Origin: Acinetobacter calcoaceticus DSM 30006 = CIP 81.8
Lineage (GTDB): Bacteria; Pseudomonadota; Gammaproteobacteria; Pseudomonadales; Moraxellaceae
NCBI RefSeq assembly: GCF_000368965.1
Contig: NZ_KB849780.1
Coordinates: forward strand, 1,550,145 to 1,614,144
Reading direction: 5' to 3'
DNA: 64,000 nt
Positions 8,616 to 18,029 of this stretch are shown here, piece by piece. Each line of letters starts with the position of its first letter. The stretch's first letter is position 1. The notes under the pieces are model-generated. The model was not told the origin of the DNA and ran no database searches. It saw only the letters and a program-made list of their open reading frames with translations. The translations under genes were made by a program, and so were the position numbers.

Positions 8616-9428
8616 ATGATGCAGCAGGATGATATGAGTCAAAATAAATTGACAATAGGTGTGATTAAGCAACATTTAGATAAAAATATACTCACGCTAA
8701 CGATGAGCAATCCCACCAAAAAGAATGCGATTAATTATGAAATGTATTCTGCACTCAGTCAGGCATTAGATGAGGCAGCAATCAATCAAGAAGTTCATGT
8801 GGTTATACTTACAGGCGAAGGGTCTGCATTTACCAGTGGCAATGACGTAAATGCATTCCAAACGCGTAATACAACCAGTACCGAACCACCCTCTTCAATT
8901 GTGTTTCTAAAAAGCTTAGCAACGTTTCCAAAACCGATTATTGCTAAGGTAAATGGTGTGGCAATTGGCATTGGCAGCACCATGCTTTTACATTGCGACC
9001 TCGTATATGCAAGTCAAAACTCTATTTTTCAGTTTCCTTTTGTGAATCTCGGACTTGTGCCTGAAGCAGGTTCTAGTTACATCTTACCGAGATTATTAGG
9101 TTTCGCTCGAGCTTCTGAAATTATTTTACTGGGTGAGAAATTTTCGGCGCAACAAGCTAAAAATTATGGTTTAGTAAATAACGTATGCGAAGAAAATGAG
9201 CTTAATCAATTTGTTGAAGATACGGCAACCAAACTCGCAAATAAACCAACTCAAGCTTTACAGCTCAGCAAAAAGTTACTAAGAGATATGCCTATTGATG
9301 ATCTATTAAATCGTATTGATCACGAGTCGACTATTTTTTCTCATTGTTTGCAAGGTGAAGAATTTAAAGAAGCTCTAAGCGCCTTCAAAGAAAAAAGAAA
9401 ACCGATCTTTCATAAGCACATCATTTGA
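8616..9428 (+). CDS. Enoyl-CoA hydratase/isomerase family protein (second copy)
   Basis: 270-residue crotonase-fold protein with the oxyanion-hole segments GEGSAFTSGNDVNAF and NGVAIGIGSTMLLHCDL. FPFVNLGLVPEAGSS carries the glutamate region. In the second glycine loop the usual GGG is replaced by GIG. It is only distantly similar to the hydratase at 715-1503, so it probably acts on a different acyl-CoA or as an isomerase (ECI/PaaG-like). AAAAAGGAA precedes the tandem ATGs at 8616 and 8619. A strong bidirectional terminator follows. Confidence 0.85.
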   Translation: MMQQDDMSQNKLTIGVIKQHLDKNILTLTMSNPTKKNAINYEMYSALSQALDEAAINQEVHVVILTGEGSAFTSGNDVNAFQTRNTTSTEPPSSIVFLKSLATFPKPIIAKVNGVAIGIGSTMLLHCDLVYASQNSIFQFPFVNLGLVPEAGSSYILPRLLGFARASEIILLGEKFSAQQAKNYGLVNNVCEENELNQFVEDTATKLANKPTQALQLSKKLLRDMPIDDLLNRIDHESTIFSHCLQGEEFKEALSAFKEKRKPIFHKHII

Positions 9429-9441
9429 AATACAACTTATG

Positions 9442-9479
9442 AAAAAGGCCAGCAATCAATATCTTTGCTGGCCTTTTTT
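9442..9479. terminator. Bidirectional intrinsic terminator
   Basis: AAAAAGGCCAGCAA (9442-9455) pairs with TTGCTGGCCTTTTT (9465-9478) around a 9-base loop, giving T-runs on both strands. It serves the convergent hydratase (plus) and IclR (minus) genes. Confidence 0.9.
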
Positions 9480-9499
9480 GATTTTTTAATTCAGTACAA

Positions 9500-10345
9500 T
9501 TAACTAATCTCAGTACGAATGTTATTCACCATATGCAAAAGACGTGGTGCAATATCTTCTTCAAGTTTTTCTCGGTTCATAATAAAGCTTGGACCGCCAC
9601 AGTTAAACACCAGCAAACCATGTTGTTCATGGATCAATGGAACTGCAACTGAGTTCACATCTTTATGCCATTCACCAATTGAAAAACAATATCCAAAATC
9701 TTGGTAATCTTTAAAAGCTTTGTCTAAATCACGATTAATCTTGATCCAGTCTTCTTTGTGCTTGGTACGAATCGCATCAAGCAAAAACTCTCTTTCATCT
9801 TCAGGCATTGCTGCTAAACATGCACGTCCCATCGAACTTAAATGAATGGGTAAATAAGTGCCGACCTGACGGCGCATGGTCATATTTCCTTTACCTTGTA
9901 CCACGTCAAGATAAATCATATTGAGTCGATCACGTGTTGCCATTGCAACCGCAGCGCCAGCATAGTCTGCCAGATTTTTCATATATGGATGAGCAATAGA
10001 ACGAATCGACACGTTAGAAAGCATCGAGTAACCAAAAGCAAGAACCCCAACTGAAAGTTGAAATTTGCTCGAATTTGGGACTTGTTTGATATAACCCAAA
10101 CGAGACAAAGTGTGCGTTAGACGAGTAATGGTTGGCTTAGGTAAACCCGTCATTTGTGCGAGTTCTTGGTTTCCTAAATGCTGATGTTTTGGGGTAAAAC
10201 AACGTAATAGCTCTAAACCACGAGCTAATGCAGTAATAAATTGGCGATCATTTTCATCCTGCATGTCTTGAATCGGATGTAATAATTCATGTCTTAAAGG
10301 CGCTAATAATTTTTCTGTTTGCTCTGCATCTACTGCATCATTCAT
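9500..10345 (-). CDS. IclR family transcriptional regulator (second copy)
   Basis: About 281 residues with the IclR winged helix (LGNQELAQMTGLPKPTITRL) and ligand-binding domain (MRRQVGTYLPIHLSSMGRACLAA and WHKDVNSVAVPL). It is a close paralogue of the regulator at 5207-6049. The longest reading begins with GTG at 10375, but that codon lies inside the operator palindrome. ATG 10345 gives a length comparable to the paralogue; ATG 10363 is also possible. It is preceded by the perfect copy of the palindrome, suggesting tight autoregulation. It probably controls the CoA-transferase, hydratase and dehydrogenase genes around it. Confidence 0.87.
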   Translation of the reverse strand: MNDAVDAEQTEKLLAPLRHELLHPIQDMQDENDRQFITALARGLELLRCFTPKHQHLGNQELAQMTGLPKPTITRLTHTLSRLGYIKQVPNSSKFQLSVGVLAFGYSMLSNVSIRSIAHPYMKNLADYAGAAVAMATRDRLNMIYLDVVQGKGNMTMRRQVGTYLPIHLSSMGRACLAAMPEDEREFLLDAIRTKHKEDWIKINRDLDKAFKDYQDFGYCFSIGEWHKDVNSVAVPLIHEQHGLLVFNCGGPSFIMNREKLEEDIAPRLLHMVNNIRTEIS

Positions 10346-10367
10346 ATCTATACCAACCCACATTTTG

Positions 10368-10382
10368 TTTCGCACTGCGAAA
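10368..10382. promoter_or_regulatory. Palindromic operator (IclR-type), site 4, perfect copy
   Basis: TTTCGCACTGCGAAA is an exact 7-1-7 palindrome immediately upstream of the second iclR gene. It defines the consensus for the other sites. Confidence 0.65.
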
Positions 10383-10520
10383 ATTATAATCTATTTTTTC
10401 TATAAATAGCAAAAAAGCAAACGTCCTAGTCTGCAACTAAAATATAACTTGATTTAAACCCTTCAAACGAAAGGCTAAATATTTTATTTTCTAATTTTAA
10501 CCCTTCGCTTTCAGGCCAGC

Positions 10521-11738
10521 TTATGCAATTACGCCTTTTTTCTTAAGCTCATCTAATTTTTCCACAGAAACGATTCGACCTAGAACCACTTGTGTATGTT
10601 CGCCCAATAAAGGAGGAGCTGTTTTGTACTCAACAGGTGTTCTTGAAAGTTTGATTGGCGAACCAATTACCTTCAATTTTTCACGTTGTGGGTGATTCAT
10701 CTCGACCAACATTTCTCGGGCAATCACTTGTGGCTCTTGAAAAGCTTGTTCCAAGTTATTGATTACACCTACCGGAACTTTAGCAGCATAAATCGCATCT
10801 ACCCATTCATCTGCAGTTTTAGTTAAGAAATGGTTTGATAAAATTTCGATAATTTCATCACGGTGTTTAATTCGGTCTGCATTTCGGGCAAAACGCGCAT
10901 CATTGGGTAAATCGGGTAACCCAATACTTCTACAGAGCTGAATAAACTGGGTGTCATTTCCACACGCGATAATAAAATCACGATCAGAGGCTTTGAATAC
11001 TTGGTAAGGCACAATATTGGCATGTGCATTGCCATAACGCTTAGGGATATTACCCGATGAAAGATAATTCATTCCTTGATTTGCCATAGTCGCAATTTGG
11101 ACATCAAGCAAAGCCATGTCAATGTATTGTCCTAAACCCGTCACATGACGGTTAAGTAAAGCAGCCTGTATGGCAATCGTAGAATAAAGTCCTGTAGCTA
11201 AATCAGAAAAAGCCACCCCTACTTTTTGTGGACCACCGCCCGGTAAATCATCACGCTCACCTGTGACTGACATCAGTCCGCCCATTCCCTGAATAATAAA
11301 GTCGTAACCAGGTTCTTCAGCTCTTGGGCCAGTTTGACCAAAACCTGTAATCGAGCAATACACCAATTTCGGGTTAATTGCAGATAAAGACTCGTAATCC
11401 AAACCATATTTTTTCAAAGAACCCGCTTTATAGTTCTCAATCACCACATCTGTGTCTTGAATTAAAGCTTTAATCAATTCTTGACCATCGGGACTGGCAA
11501 TATCGATGGCAACCGATAGTTTATTGCGGTTTGTAGACTGATAATAAGCAGCCTCTTGAGTATCAAACCCTGAGTCATCCTTCATCCAAGGTGGTCCCCA
11601 CGAACGAGTATCGTCACCGACTTTGGGTCTTTCAATTTTGATGACCTCTGCACCTAAATCGGCCAGCGTCTGTCCACACCAAGGCCCAGCCAATACCCGA
11701 CTTAAGTCAAGCACCCGAATTCCATTTAAAGCACCCAT
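10521..11738 (-). CDS. CaiB/BaiF family CoA-transferase
   Basis: 405 residues of a class III CoA-transferase. The N-terminal GIRVLDLSRVLAGPWCGQTLADLGAEVIKIE signature is present in order, followed by the catalytic-Asp region VGVAFSDLATGLYS and the C-terminal module with PPLLGEHT. It would activate a free carboxylic acid by moving CoA from a donor such as succinyl-CoA. No CoA ligase is present in the cluster, so this is the best candidate for the activating step. ATG 11738 has GTGGA at the right distance; the ATG at 11744 directly abuts it. It is divergent from the acyl-CoA dehydrogenase gene at 12070, with two palindromes between. Confidence 0.87.
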   Translation of the reverse strand: MGALNGIRVLDLSRVLAGPWCGQTLADLGAEVIKIERPKVGDDTRSWGPPWMKDDSGFDTQEAAYYQSTNRNKLSVAIDIASPDGQELIKALIQDTDVVIENYKAGSLKKYGLDYESLSAINPKLVYCSITGFGQTGPRAEEPGYDFIIQGMGGLMSVTGERDDLPGGGPQKVGVAFSDLATGLYSTIAIQAALLNRHVTGLGQYIDMALLDVQIATMANQGMNYLSSGNIPKRYGNAHANIVPYQVFKASDRDFIIACGNDTQFIQLCRSIGLPDLPNDARFARNADRIKHRDEIIEILSNHFLTKTADEWVDAIYAAKVPVGVINNLEQAFQEPQVIAREMLVEMNHPQREKLKVIGSPIKLSRTPVEYKTAPPLLGEHTQVVLGRIVSVEKLDELKKKGVIA

Positions 11739-11795
11739 CTTCATTCCACTCTATCTGGTGATTCATTTCCTATAGGAAAATTTATCCATTTAAAA

Positions 11796-11810
11796 TTTCG
11801 CATAGCGATA
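11796..11810. promoter_or_regulatory. Palindromic operator (IclR-type), site 5
   Basis: TTTCGCATAGCGATA has two mismatches to the perfect palindrome. It is placed 58 bp before the CoA-transferase start, on the side of that gene in a 331-bp divergent region. Confidence 0.55.
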
Positions 11811-11939
11811 TATATTTTTAATATACACACCTCATTTTAAAAATCAAACTTTAATTTTCCACTAAAAATGATGAATTTTTATAAGAAAATATAGCTTAAA
11901 TAAATCAATAAATTAGCCAATCAAATACCAATAACAATA

Positions 11940-11954
11940 TATCGCATTGCGAAA
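11940..11954. promoter_or_regulatory. Palindromic operator (IclR-type), site 6
   Basis: TATCGCATTGCGAAA has one mismatch to the perfect palindrome and lies 116 bp before the acyl-CoA dehydrogenase start. Its centre is 144 bp from that of site 5, so a looping arrangement across the divergent promoters is possible. Confidence 0.58.
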
Positions 11955-12069
11955 TTAATTTTCAAAATATATTGTTTTGCGTTCATCCTTTGATTACTAT
12001 CGCTTCAAATATTGATGATTTTACGAACATCGAATTGATGTTCTTAGCATGTAGTAAAAGGATGAGACT

Positions 12070-13221
12070 ATGATTCGAGATCAGGAAACCTTAGATCAAC
12101 TTGTTGATATGATTCGACAATTTGTTGAAGGTGTATTAATTCCTAATGAGAATGAAGTCGCTGAAACGGATGAGATTCCTCAAGATATTATTGATCAAAT
12201 GAAAGCGCTGGGCTTATTTGGTTTAACCATTCCTGAAGAGTACGAAGGCCTTGGACTTACAATGGAAGAAGAAGTCTATGTTGCTTTTGAATTAGGACGG
12301 ACCTCTCCTGCTTTTCGTTCGCTTATTGGTACCAATAATGGCATTGGTTCAAGTGGTCTCATTATTGACGGTACTGAAACTCAAAAATCATTTTTCTTGC
12401 CACGTTTAGCTCGCGGTGAAGTAATCAGTTCTTTTTGCTTAACTGAACCCGATGCTGGTTCTGATGCTGCATCTTTAAAGACTAGTGCAGTAAAAGATGG
12501 CGACTTTTATATTTTAAATGGCACCAAACGCTTTATTACCAATGCCCCTCATGCTGGCGTATTTACAGTAATGGCGCGCACAAGTTCTGATATTAAAGGT
12601 GCTGGTGGTATTTCTGCTTTTATTGTCGACAGCCAAACCTCAGGTATTTCTCTTGGCAAACGCGATAAAAAAATGGGACAAAAAGGCGCTCACACTTGTG
12701 ATGTGATTTTTGAAAATTGTCGTATTCCTGCTTCAGCACTCATTGGTGGAGTTGAAGGCGTTGGTTTTAAAACCGCCATGAAAGTGCTGGATAAAGGCCG
12801 TTTGCATATCGCGGCGTTAAGTGTTGGGGCCGCGACAAGAATGCTAGATGATTCTTTAAAGTACGCCATCGAACGTAAGCAATTTGGGCAACCCATTGCC
12901 GAATTCCAACTTATTCAAGCCATGCTTGCTGACTCAAAAGCCGAGATTTATGCAGCCAGATGCATGGTGTTAGACGCCGCACGCCTACGTGATGCAGGAC
13001 AAAACGTCAGCACTGAAGCTTCCTGCGCAAAAATGTTTGCGACCGAAATGTGTGGTCGAGTCGCTGATCGCTGCGTACAGATTCATGGCGGTGCAGGTTA
13101 CATCAGTGAATATGCGATTGAACGTTTTTATCGAGATGTTCGTCTGTTCCGTCTCTATGAAGGGACCACTCAAATTCAACAAGTGATTATTGCCCGAAAC
13201 ATGATTCGCGCTGCGTCTTAA
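12070..13221 (+). CDS. Acyl-CoA dehydrogenase
   Basis: 383 residues with the standard three-domain layout: an N-terminal helical domain (GLFGLTIPEEYEGLG), a middle beta domain (FCLTEPDAGSDAASLKT, then FITNAPHAGVFTVMAR) and a C-terminal helical domain (RKQFGQPIAEFQLIQ and QIHGGAGYISEY). The usual catalytic glutamate is in YEGTTQIQQV. It uses FAD and passes electrons to ETF. AAAGGA lies 7 bases before the ATG. It is a paralogue of the truncated gene at 1-403. An AGCACTT/AAGTGCT hairpin lies at 13231-13256 before the next gene, which could lower readthrough into the transporter. Confidence 0.9.
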   Translation: MIRDQETLDQLVDMIRQFVEGVLIPNENEVAETDEIPQDIIDQMKALGLFGLTIPEEYEGLGLTMEEEVYVAFELGRTSPAFRSLIGTNNGIGSSGLIIDGTETQKSFFLPRLARGEVISSFCLTEPDAGSDAASLKTSAVKDGDFYILNGTKRFITNAPHAGVFTVMARTSSDIKGAGGISAFIVDSQTSGISLGKRDKKMGQKGAHTCDVIFENCRIPASALIGGVEGVGFKTAMKVLDKGRLHIAALSVGAATRMLDDSLKYAIERKQFGQPIAEFQLIQAMLADSKAEIYAARCMVLDAARLRDAGQNVSTEASCAKMFATEMCGRVADRCVQIHGGAGYISEYAIERFYRDVRLFRLYEGTTQIQQVIIARNMIRAAS

Positions 13222-13281
13222 TCAACTTTGAGCACTTTCTAATGACTTGAAGTGCTTTCAATCAAATGTAGGTAATGGATT

Positions 13282-14532
13282 ATGGCTACAAATTACAAAG
13301 AAGGTCTTTCTCGTATACAGCCTCATACGTGGAAAATAGCATTTATTTTTGCATTTCTAGCGCTATTGGTTGATGGTGCAGATTTGATGCTGCTGTCTTA
13401 TAGCTTAAATAGTATTAAGGCAGATTTCGGATTAAGTTCGGTACAAGCCGGTATGCTCGGTAGTTTTACTTTAGCAGGTATGGCTGTTGGTGGAGTTTTT
13501 GGCGGTTGGGCATGCGATAAATTTGGTCGCGTCCGCATTGTTGTTATTTCTATTTTAATTTTCTCACTCCTCACCTGTGGCTTAGGTTTTACTCAGAGCT
13601 TTCTTCAATTCGGTATTTTAAGATTTTTTGCCTCACTTGGACTTGGCTCGCTCTACATTGCGTGTAATACATTGATGGCCGAATATGTCCCGACACGTTA
13701 CCGCACAACCGTACTTGGAACTTTACAAGCGGGTTGGACGGTTGGATATATTGTTGCAACATTACTTGCGGGTTGGATTATTCCAGATCATGGCTGGCGC
13801 ATGCTGTTTTACGTTGCGATTATTCCCGTCATTATTGCCGTTTTAATGCATATTTTTGTACCAGAACCACAAGCATGGCAACAGGCTCGACTACAACAAC
13901 CTGTTGCGGCTCAAAACGCATCGAAAACTTCGGCATTTAAACTTATTTTCCAGGATAAGCAGAACCGTAATATGTTTATCCTTTGGGCATTAACCGCAGG
14001 TTTCTTACAGTTCGGCTACTATGGTGTAAATAACTGGATGCCTTCTTACCTAGAAAGTGAGTTAGGTATGAAGTTTAAAGAAATGACTGCCTATATGGTC
14101 GGTACTTATACCGCCATGATTTTAGGTAAAGTCCTTGCCGGCATGATGGCAGACAAACTAGGTCGTCGTTTTACCTATGCCTTTGGTGCCATTGGTACTG
14201 CTATTTTCTTACCGCTTATTGTTTTTTATAACTCTCCAAGCAATATTTTATATTTACTCGTTACCTTCGGTTTCCTATACGGTATTCCTTACGGCGTAAA
14301 TGCAACCTATATGACTGAAAGTTTTGCGACAGCCATCCGCGGTACAGCAATTGGCGGTGCTTATAATGTTGGTCGTCTTGGAGCAGCCCTTGCACCTGCC
14401 ACAATTGGCTTCTTAGCGTCTGGTGGTTCCATTGGTTTAGGTTTTGTTGTAATGGGCGCTGCCTATCTGATTTGTGGTGTGATCCCCGCCCTATTCATTA
14501 AAGAAAAATTATATGACCCTCAAAAGTCGTAA
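13282..14532 (+). CDS. MFS transporter, aromatic acid:H+ symporter (AAHS) family
   Basis: 416 residues and about 12 transmembrane helices. The DGADLMLLSYSL segment in helix 1 matches the AAHS signature DG(Y/A)D, and GGWACDKFGRVR is the MFS loop 2-3 motif. A repeat of it, AGMMADKLGRRF, occurs in the second half. Family members such as PcaK, BenK and MucK import aromatic or dicarboxylic acids with protons. It lies 60 bp after the acyl-CoA dehydrogenase, so it probably imports the substrate of this pathway. Pathway identity remains inferred. Confidence 0.86.
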   Translation: MATNYKEGLSRIQPHTWKIAFIFAFLALLVDGADLMLLSYSLNSIKADFGLSSVQAGMLGSFTLAGMAVGGVFGGWACDKFGRVRIVVISILIFSLLTCGLGFTQSFLQFGILRFFASLGLGSLYIACNTLMAEYVPTRYRTTVLGTLQAGWTVGYIVATLLAGWIIPDHGWRMLFYVAIIPVIIAVLMHIFVPEPQAWQQARLQQPVAAQNASKTSAFKLIFQDKQNRNMFILWALTAGFLQFGYYGVNNWMPSYLESELGMKFKEMTAYMVGTYTAMILGKVLAGMMADKLGRRFTYAFGAIGTAIFLPLIVFYNSPSNILYLLVTFGFLYGIPYGVNATYMTESFATAIRGTAIGGAYNVGRLGAALAPATIGFLASGGSIGLGFVVMGAAYLICGVIPALFIKEKLYDPQKS

Positions 14533-14618
14533 AAAGATCCATCACAAAATACCATCTAGGTCATGTGCCTATATGGTGATGGTTCTAACGATCAAACAGA
14601 TGTTTTAAATCGTTGGAA

Positions 14619-14659
14619 GGAAATAAGGAATTTACTCCTCAAAGTTATTCCTTATTTCC
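14619..14659. repeat. Perfect inverted repeat between convergent genes
   Basis: GGAAATAAGGAAT (14619-14631) and its exact complement (14647-14659) form a 13-bp stem with a 15-base loop. A nested hairpin begins just after the transporter stop (CCATCAC/GTGATGG, about 14540-14582). Neither has a T-run, so these may be RNA-stabilising stems or factor-assisted terminators for the transporter transcript. Confidence 0.6.
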
Positions 14660-14700
14660 AAACATGTAGAGTTTATTACTCTTCATTTTAATTTTTTAGG

Positions 14701-14730
14701 TAAGCTTAGTTCCCAAGGGAGCTAAGCTTA
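14701..14730. repeat. Long hairpin with tiny loop
   Basis: TAAGCTTAGTTCCC and GGGAGCTAAGCTTA are complementary over 14 positions with one G-U pair and only two bases between, so the closed loop is CAAG. It sits in the 283-bp gap between the convergent transporter and pobA genes. It is probably a transcript 3'-end structure. Confidence 0.5.
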
Positions 14731-14770
14731 AAAAGATGAAGATGTACTTAGTATTTTTAATCGCTTTATT

Positions 14771-14798
14771 ATAAAAGAACCAGCATTAAAGCAGGTTC
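14771..14798 (-). terminator. Probable intrinsic terminator of pobA
   Basis: On the reverse strand GAACCTGC, a six-base loop and GCTGGTTC form an 8-bp stem with one mismatch, followed by CTTTTAT. It is 18 bp past the pobA stop. Confidence 0.6.
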
Positions 14799-14815
14799 CC
14801 TCATTACTTAGAAAA

Positions 14816-16063
<1,248 letters not shown>

Positions 16064-16143
16064 TCATCCTGACTTTTAAATTACTGGCTTTAAGTTTTGT
16101 GCACTATGTATCCAAGACGAAAATAACCGTTTATCATTTAGTT

Positions 16144-16160
16144 TGTCCGAATAGCGGACA
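16144..16160. promoter_or_regulatory. Probable PobR operator
   Basis: TGTCCG-AATAG-CGGACA is a 6-bp inverted repeat 30 bp upstream of pobR and 96 bp upstream of pobA, in the divergent 141-bp region. Its position fits PobR control of pobA with autoregulation. Confidence 0.55.
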
Positions 16161-16189
16161 GAAACAACCAAAATAACAGGAATGAAAAG

Positions 16190-17005
16190 ATGCCTTCTCT
16201 CGATGCTTTTTTAGAGCACCCGAACTCGCATGAGAAAATTCGTCAAGAAGACTACATTGCAGGGTTAGCAAAAGGCTTAGCGTTACTGGAAGCTTTTGGA
16301 ACAGATCGGCAACGGCTCAATGTGACTCAAGTGGCCGAGCGAACCGGTATTAGTCGTACAGCGGCAAGGCGTTATCTGAAAACTTTAAAATACTTAGGCT
16401 ATTTAGAAACAGATGAACATTACTTTTGGCTCACTCATCGCGTGCTGCGCTTTTCGAGTTCTTATTTAAGCTCTGCGCATTTGCCTAAAGTTGCTCAATC
16501 ATTTTTAAATCTTTTATGCGCGCAGACCTCGCTTACTTTTTCGATTGTCGTTCTGGACGATAATGAAGTGGTGCCGATTGCTCGTAGTTATTTACCTCAG
16601 CAAGATAATTTGCGTGTAAGCCCTTATGGCATGCATTTAGGAAATCGACTCCCTGCCCATGCAACTTCTACGGGTAAAGTGTTACTTGCGGCATTGTCTG
16701 AAGAAGCTCAGCACACATGGGTAAAAACTTACGGTTTAAAACGCTTAACCCCATTTACCGTTGTAGATGAGTCAAAGTTTTTTGAAGTGCTTAAGGACAT
16801 TTCGTTATCAGATTATTGTCTTTCTAAAGAAGAACATGAGCTTGGTGTGATTGCGATTGCGGTGCCTGTATTTAATGCACAAGGTCAAGCCATAGCAGCG
16901 CTTAACTGCATGTCTCAAACTAACCGTGTACAAGAAGATTATTTGGTTCAACAAATTTTGCCATTACTGCGCAACACGGCAAATGAACTCAGAAATGTAA
17001 TTTAA
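16190..17005 (+). CDS. pobR: PobR, IclR-family activator of pobA
   Basis: 271 residues with an IclR winged helix (LNVTQVAERTGISRTAARRYLKTL at about 43-66) and a C-terminal ligand domain with GNRLPAHATSTGKVLLAAL and CLSKEEHELGVIAIAVPV. In Acinetobacter, PobR activates pobA in response to 4-hydroxybenzoate. The identification rests on family membership plus divergence from pobA. GGAATGAAAAG precedes the ATG. It is only moderately similar to the two IclR proteins of the neighbouring cluster, and its operator sequence differs from theirs. Confidence 0.9.
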   Translation: MPSLDAFLEHPNSHEKIRQEDYIAGLAKGLALLEAFGTDRQRLNVTQVAERTGISRTAARRYLKTLKYLGYLETDEHYFWLTHRVLRFSSSYLSSAHLPKVAQSFLNLLCAQTSLTFSIVVLDDNEVVPIARSYLPQQDNLRVSPYGMHLGNRLPAHATSTGKVLLAALSEEAQHTWVKTYGLKRLTPFTVVDESKFFEVLKDISLSDYCLSKEEHELGVIAIAVPVFNAQGQAIAALNCMSQTNRVQEDYLVQQILPLLRNTANELRNVI

Positions 17006-17014
17006 ATAGACATA

Positions 17015-17050
17015 GAAACTCTTGTCATCAATTAGAGGTCCAAGAGTTTC
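17015..17050 (+). terminator. Hairpin after pobR
   Basis: GAAACTCTTG (17015-17024) pairs exactly with CAAGAGTTTC (17041-17050). There is no strong T-run, so it is a likely transcript end without being a textbook intrinsic terminator. Confidence 0.5.
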
Positions 17051-17078
17051 AACTCATAATTTTAAAACGACGAAGTCT

Positions 17079-17150
17079 TTAACTTGCTGGTTTGCCAGAA
17101 CTAATGAAAGAACGAATACGAGCCAATTGAGCAGCTAAACAATATTGAAA
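17079..17150 (-). pseudogene. Possible C-terminal relic of a lost gene
   Basis: The reverse strand reads FFQYCLAAQLARIRSF, then ISSGKPAS and a stop, closed upstream by TAA with no start codon. The residue mix looks protein-like rather than random for such A+T-rich DNA. It fits the tail of a gene whose 5' part was deleted. The family is not recognised and the evidence is thin. Confidence 0.25.
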
Positions 17151-17168
17151 AAATTACTTACAGCAATT

Positions 17169-17813
17169 TTAGGCATTGATTTGGTGAGGAAGATTTTGCT
17201 CAATAGACATGGCTTTTTTCCAGCTTTCTAAGTTTTCTAGACTTTTTACATATTGCTCAATATTGAGATATTTTGATCGAATATTTAAAGAATTAATTAG
17301 ACCATAGACTACGAAACCAATCATAAAATCTGCACCCGTTAAGCAATTGCCTACTAAGAATTTTTTGCCTACTAATTGTTGATCTAAATATGAAAATACT
17401 TTATCCAACTCAGCATGCGCATATTGATCCAAGAACTTTAATTGAGTGCCATTTTTTAACTCAATCGAATTAAAAATATTTAATAAATATGGAACCATAG
17501 CCGAACTTTCTGAAAAATGAACCCATTGTAAATAATCAAGATAACTGTCTGAATTTTTCGCGGGCATAAGTTGAGGAGCAAACTTTTCAATCAAAATTTC
17601 TACAATGGCACCTGATTCAGCAATTACTTTTCCATCGAGCTCAATCACAGGTGATTTTCCTAAAGGATGAATGTTTTTTAATTCTTGAGGTGCAAGATTT
17701 GTAGTTTTATCTCGAAAATAACTTTTTAATTCATAAGGTTGATTAATTTCTTCAAGTAACCACAGAATGCGAAATGAGCGTGAAGCATTTAAATGATGAA
17801 GAATAATAGACAT
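17169..17813 (-). CDS. Glutathione S-transferase family protein
   Basis: 214 residues with an N-terminal thioredoxin-like domain (SRSFRILWLLEEINQPYEL, then GKSPVIELDGKVIAESGAIVEIL with the glutathione-gripping ES pair) and an all-helical C-terminal domain (FLVGNCLTGADFMIGF). It would conjugate or reduce electrophiles with glutathione. The promoter region contains a TetR-like palindrome and the next gene upstream on the same strand encodes a TetR regulator, so the two are probably functionally linked. The substrate is unknown. Confidence 0.88.
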   Translation of the reverse strand: MSIILHHLNASRSFRILWLLEEINQPYELKSYFRDKTTNLAPQELKNIHPLGKSPVIELDGKVIAESGAIVEILIEKFAPQLMPAKNSDSYLDYLQWVHFSESSAMVPYLLNIFNSIELKNGTQLKFLDQYAHAELDKVFSYLDQQLVGKKFLVGNCLTGADFMIGFVVYGLINSLNIRSKYLNIEQYVKSLENLESWKKAMSIEQNLPHQINA

Positions 17814-17870
17814 TAATTTTCTCTTTTAAACTAGAAGGTCAACAAAGTGAGGCCTCACTATATAGATTGA

Positions 17871-17885
17871 TAGACGACCGGTCTA
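17871..17885. promoter_or_regulatory. Probable TetR-family operator in the GST promoter
   Basis: TAGAC-GACCG-GTCTA is an inverted repeat containing the GACCGGTC core, 58 bp upstream of the GST start. The TetR gene next door is the natural candidate to bind it. The rest of the 216-bp gap 17814-18029 shows nothing else. Confidence 0.5.
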
Positions 17886-18029
17886 ATATTTTTTGTTATC
17901 AGCTCAGCATTTGTCTGATTAAGTAATAAAGTAAATGTGTTAAAAACAAAAAAAACATCCGTAGATATGGTGACAAATTGGCTTTTAAATTTATCGATTT
18001 TCTAGCACATTCTGAGGCCTTAAATTATA

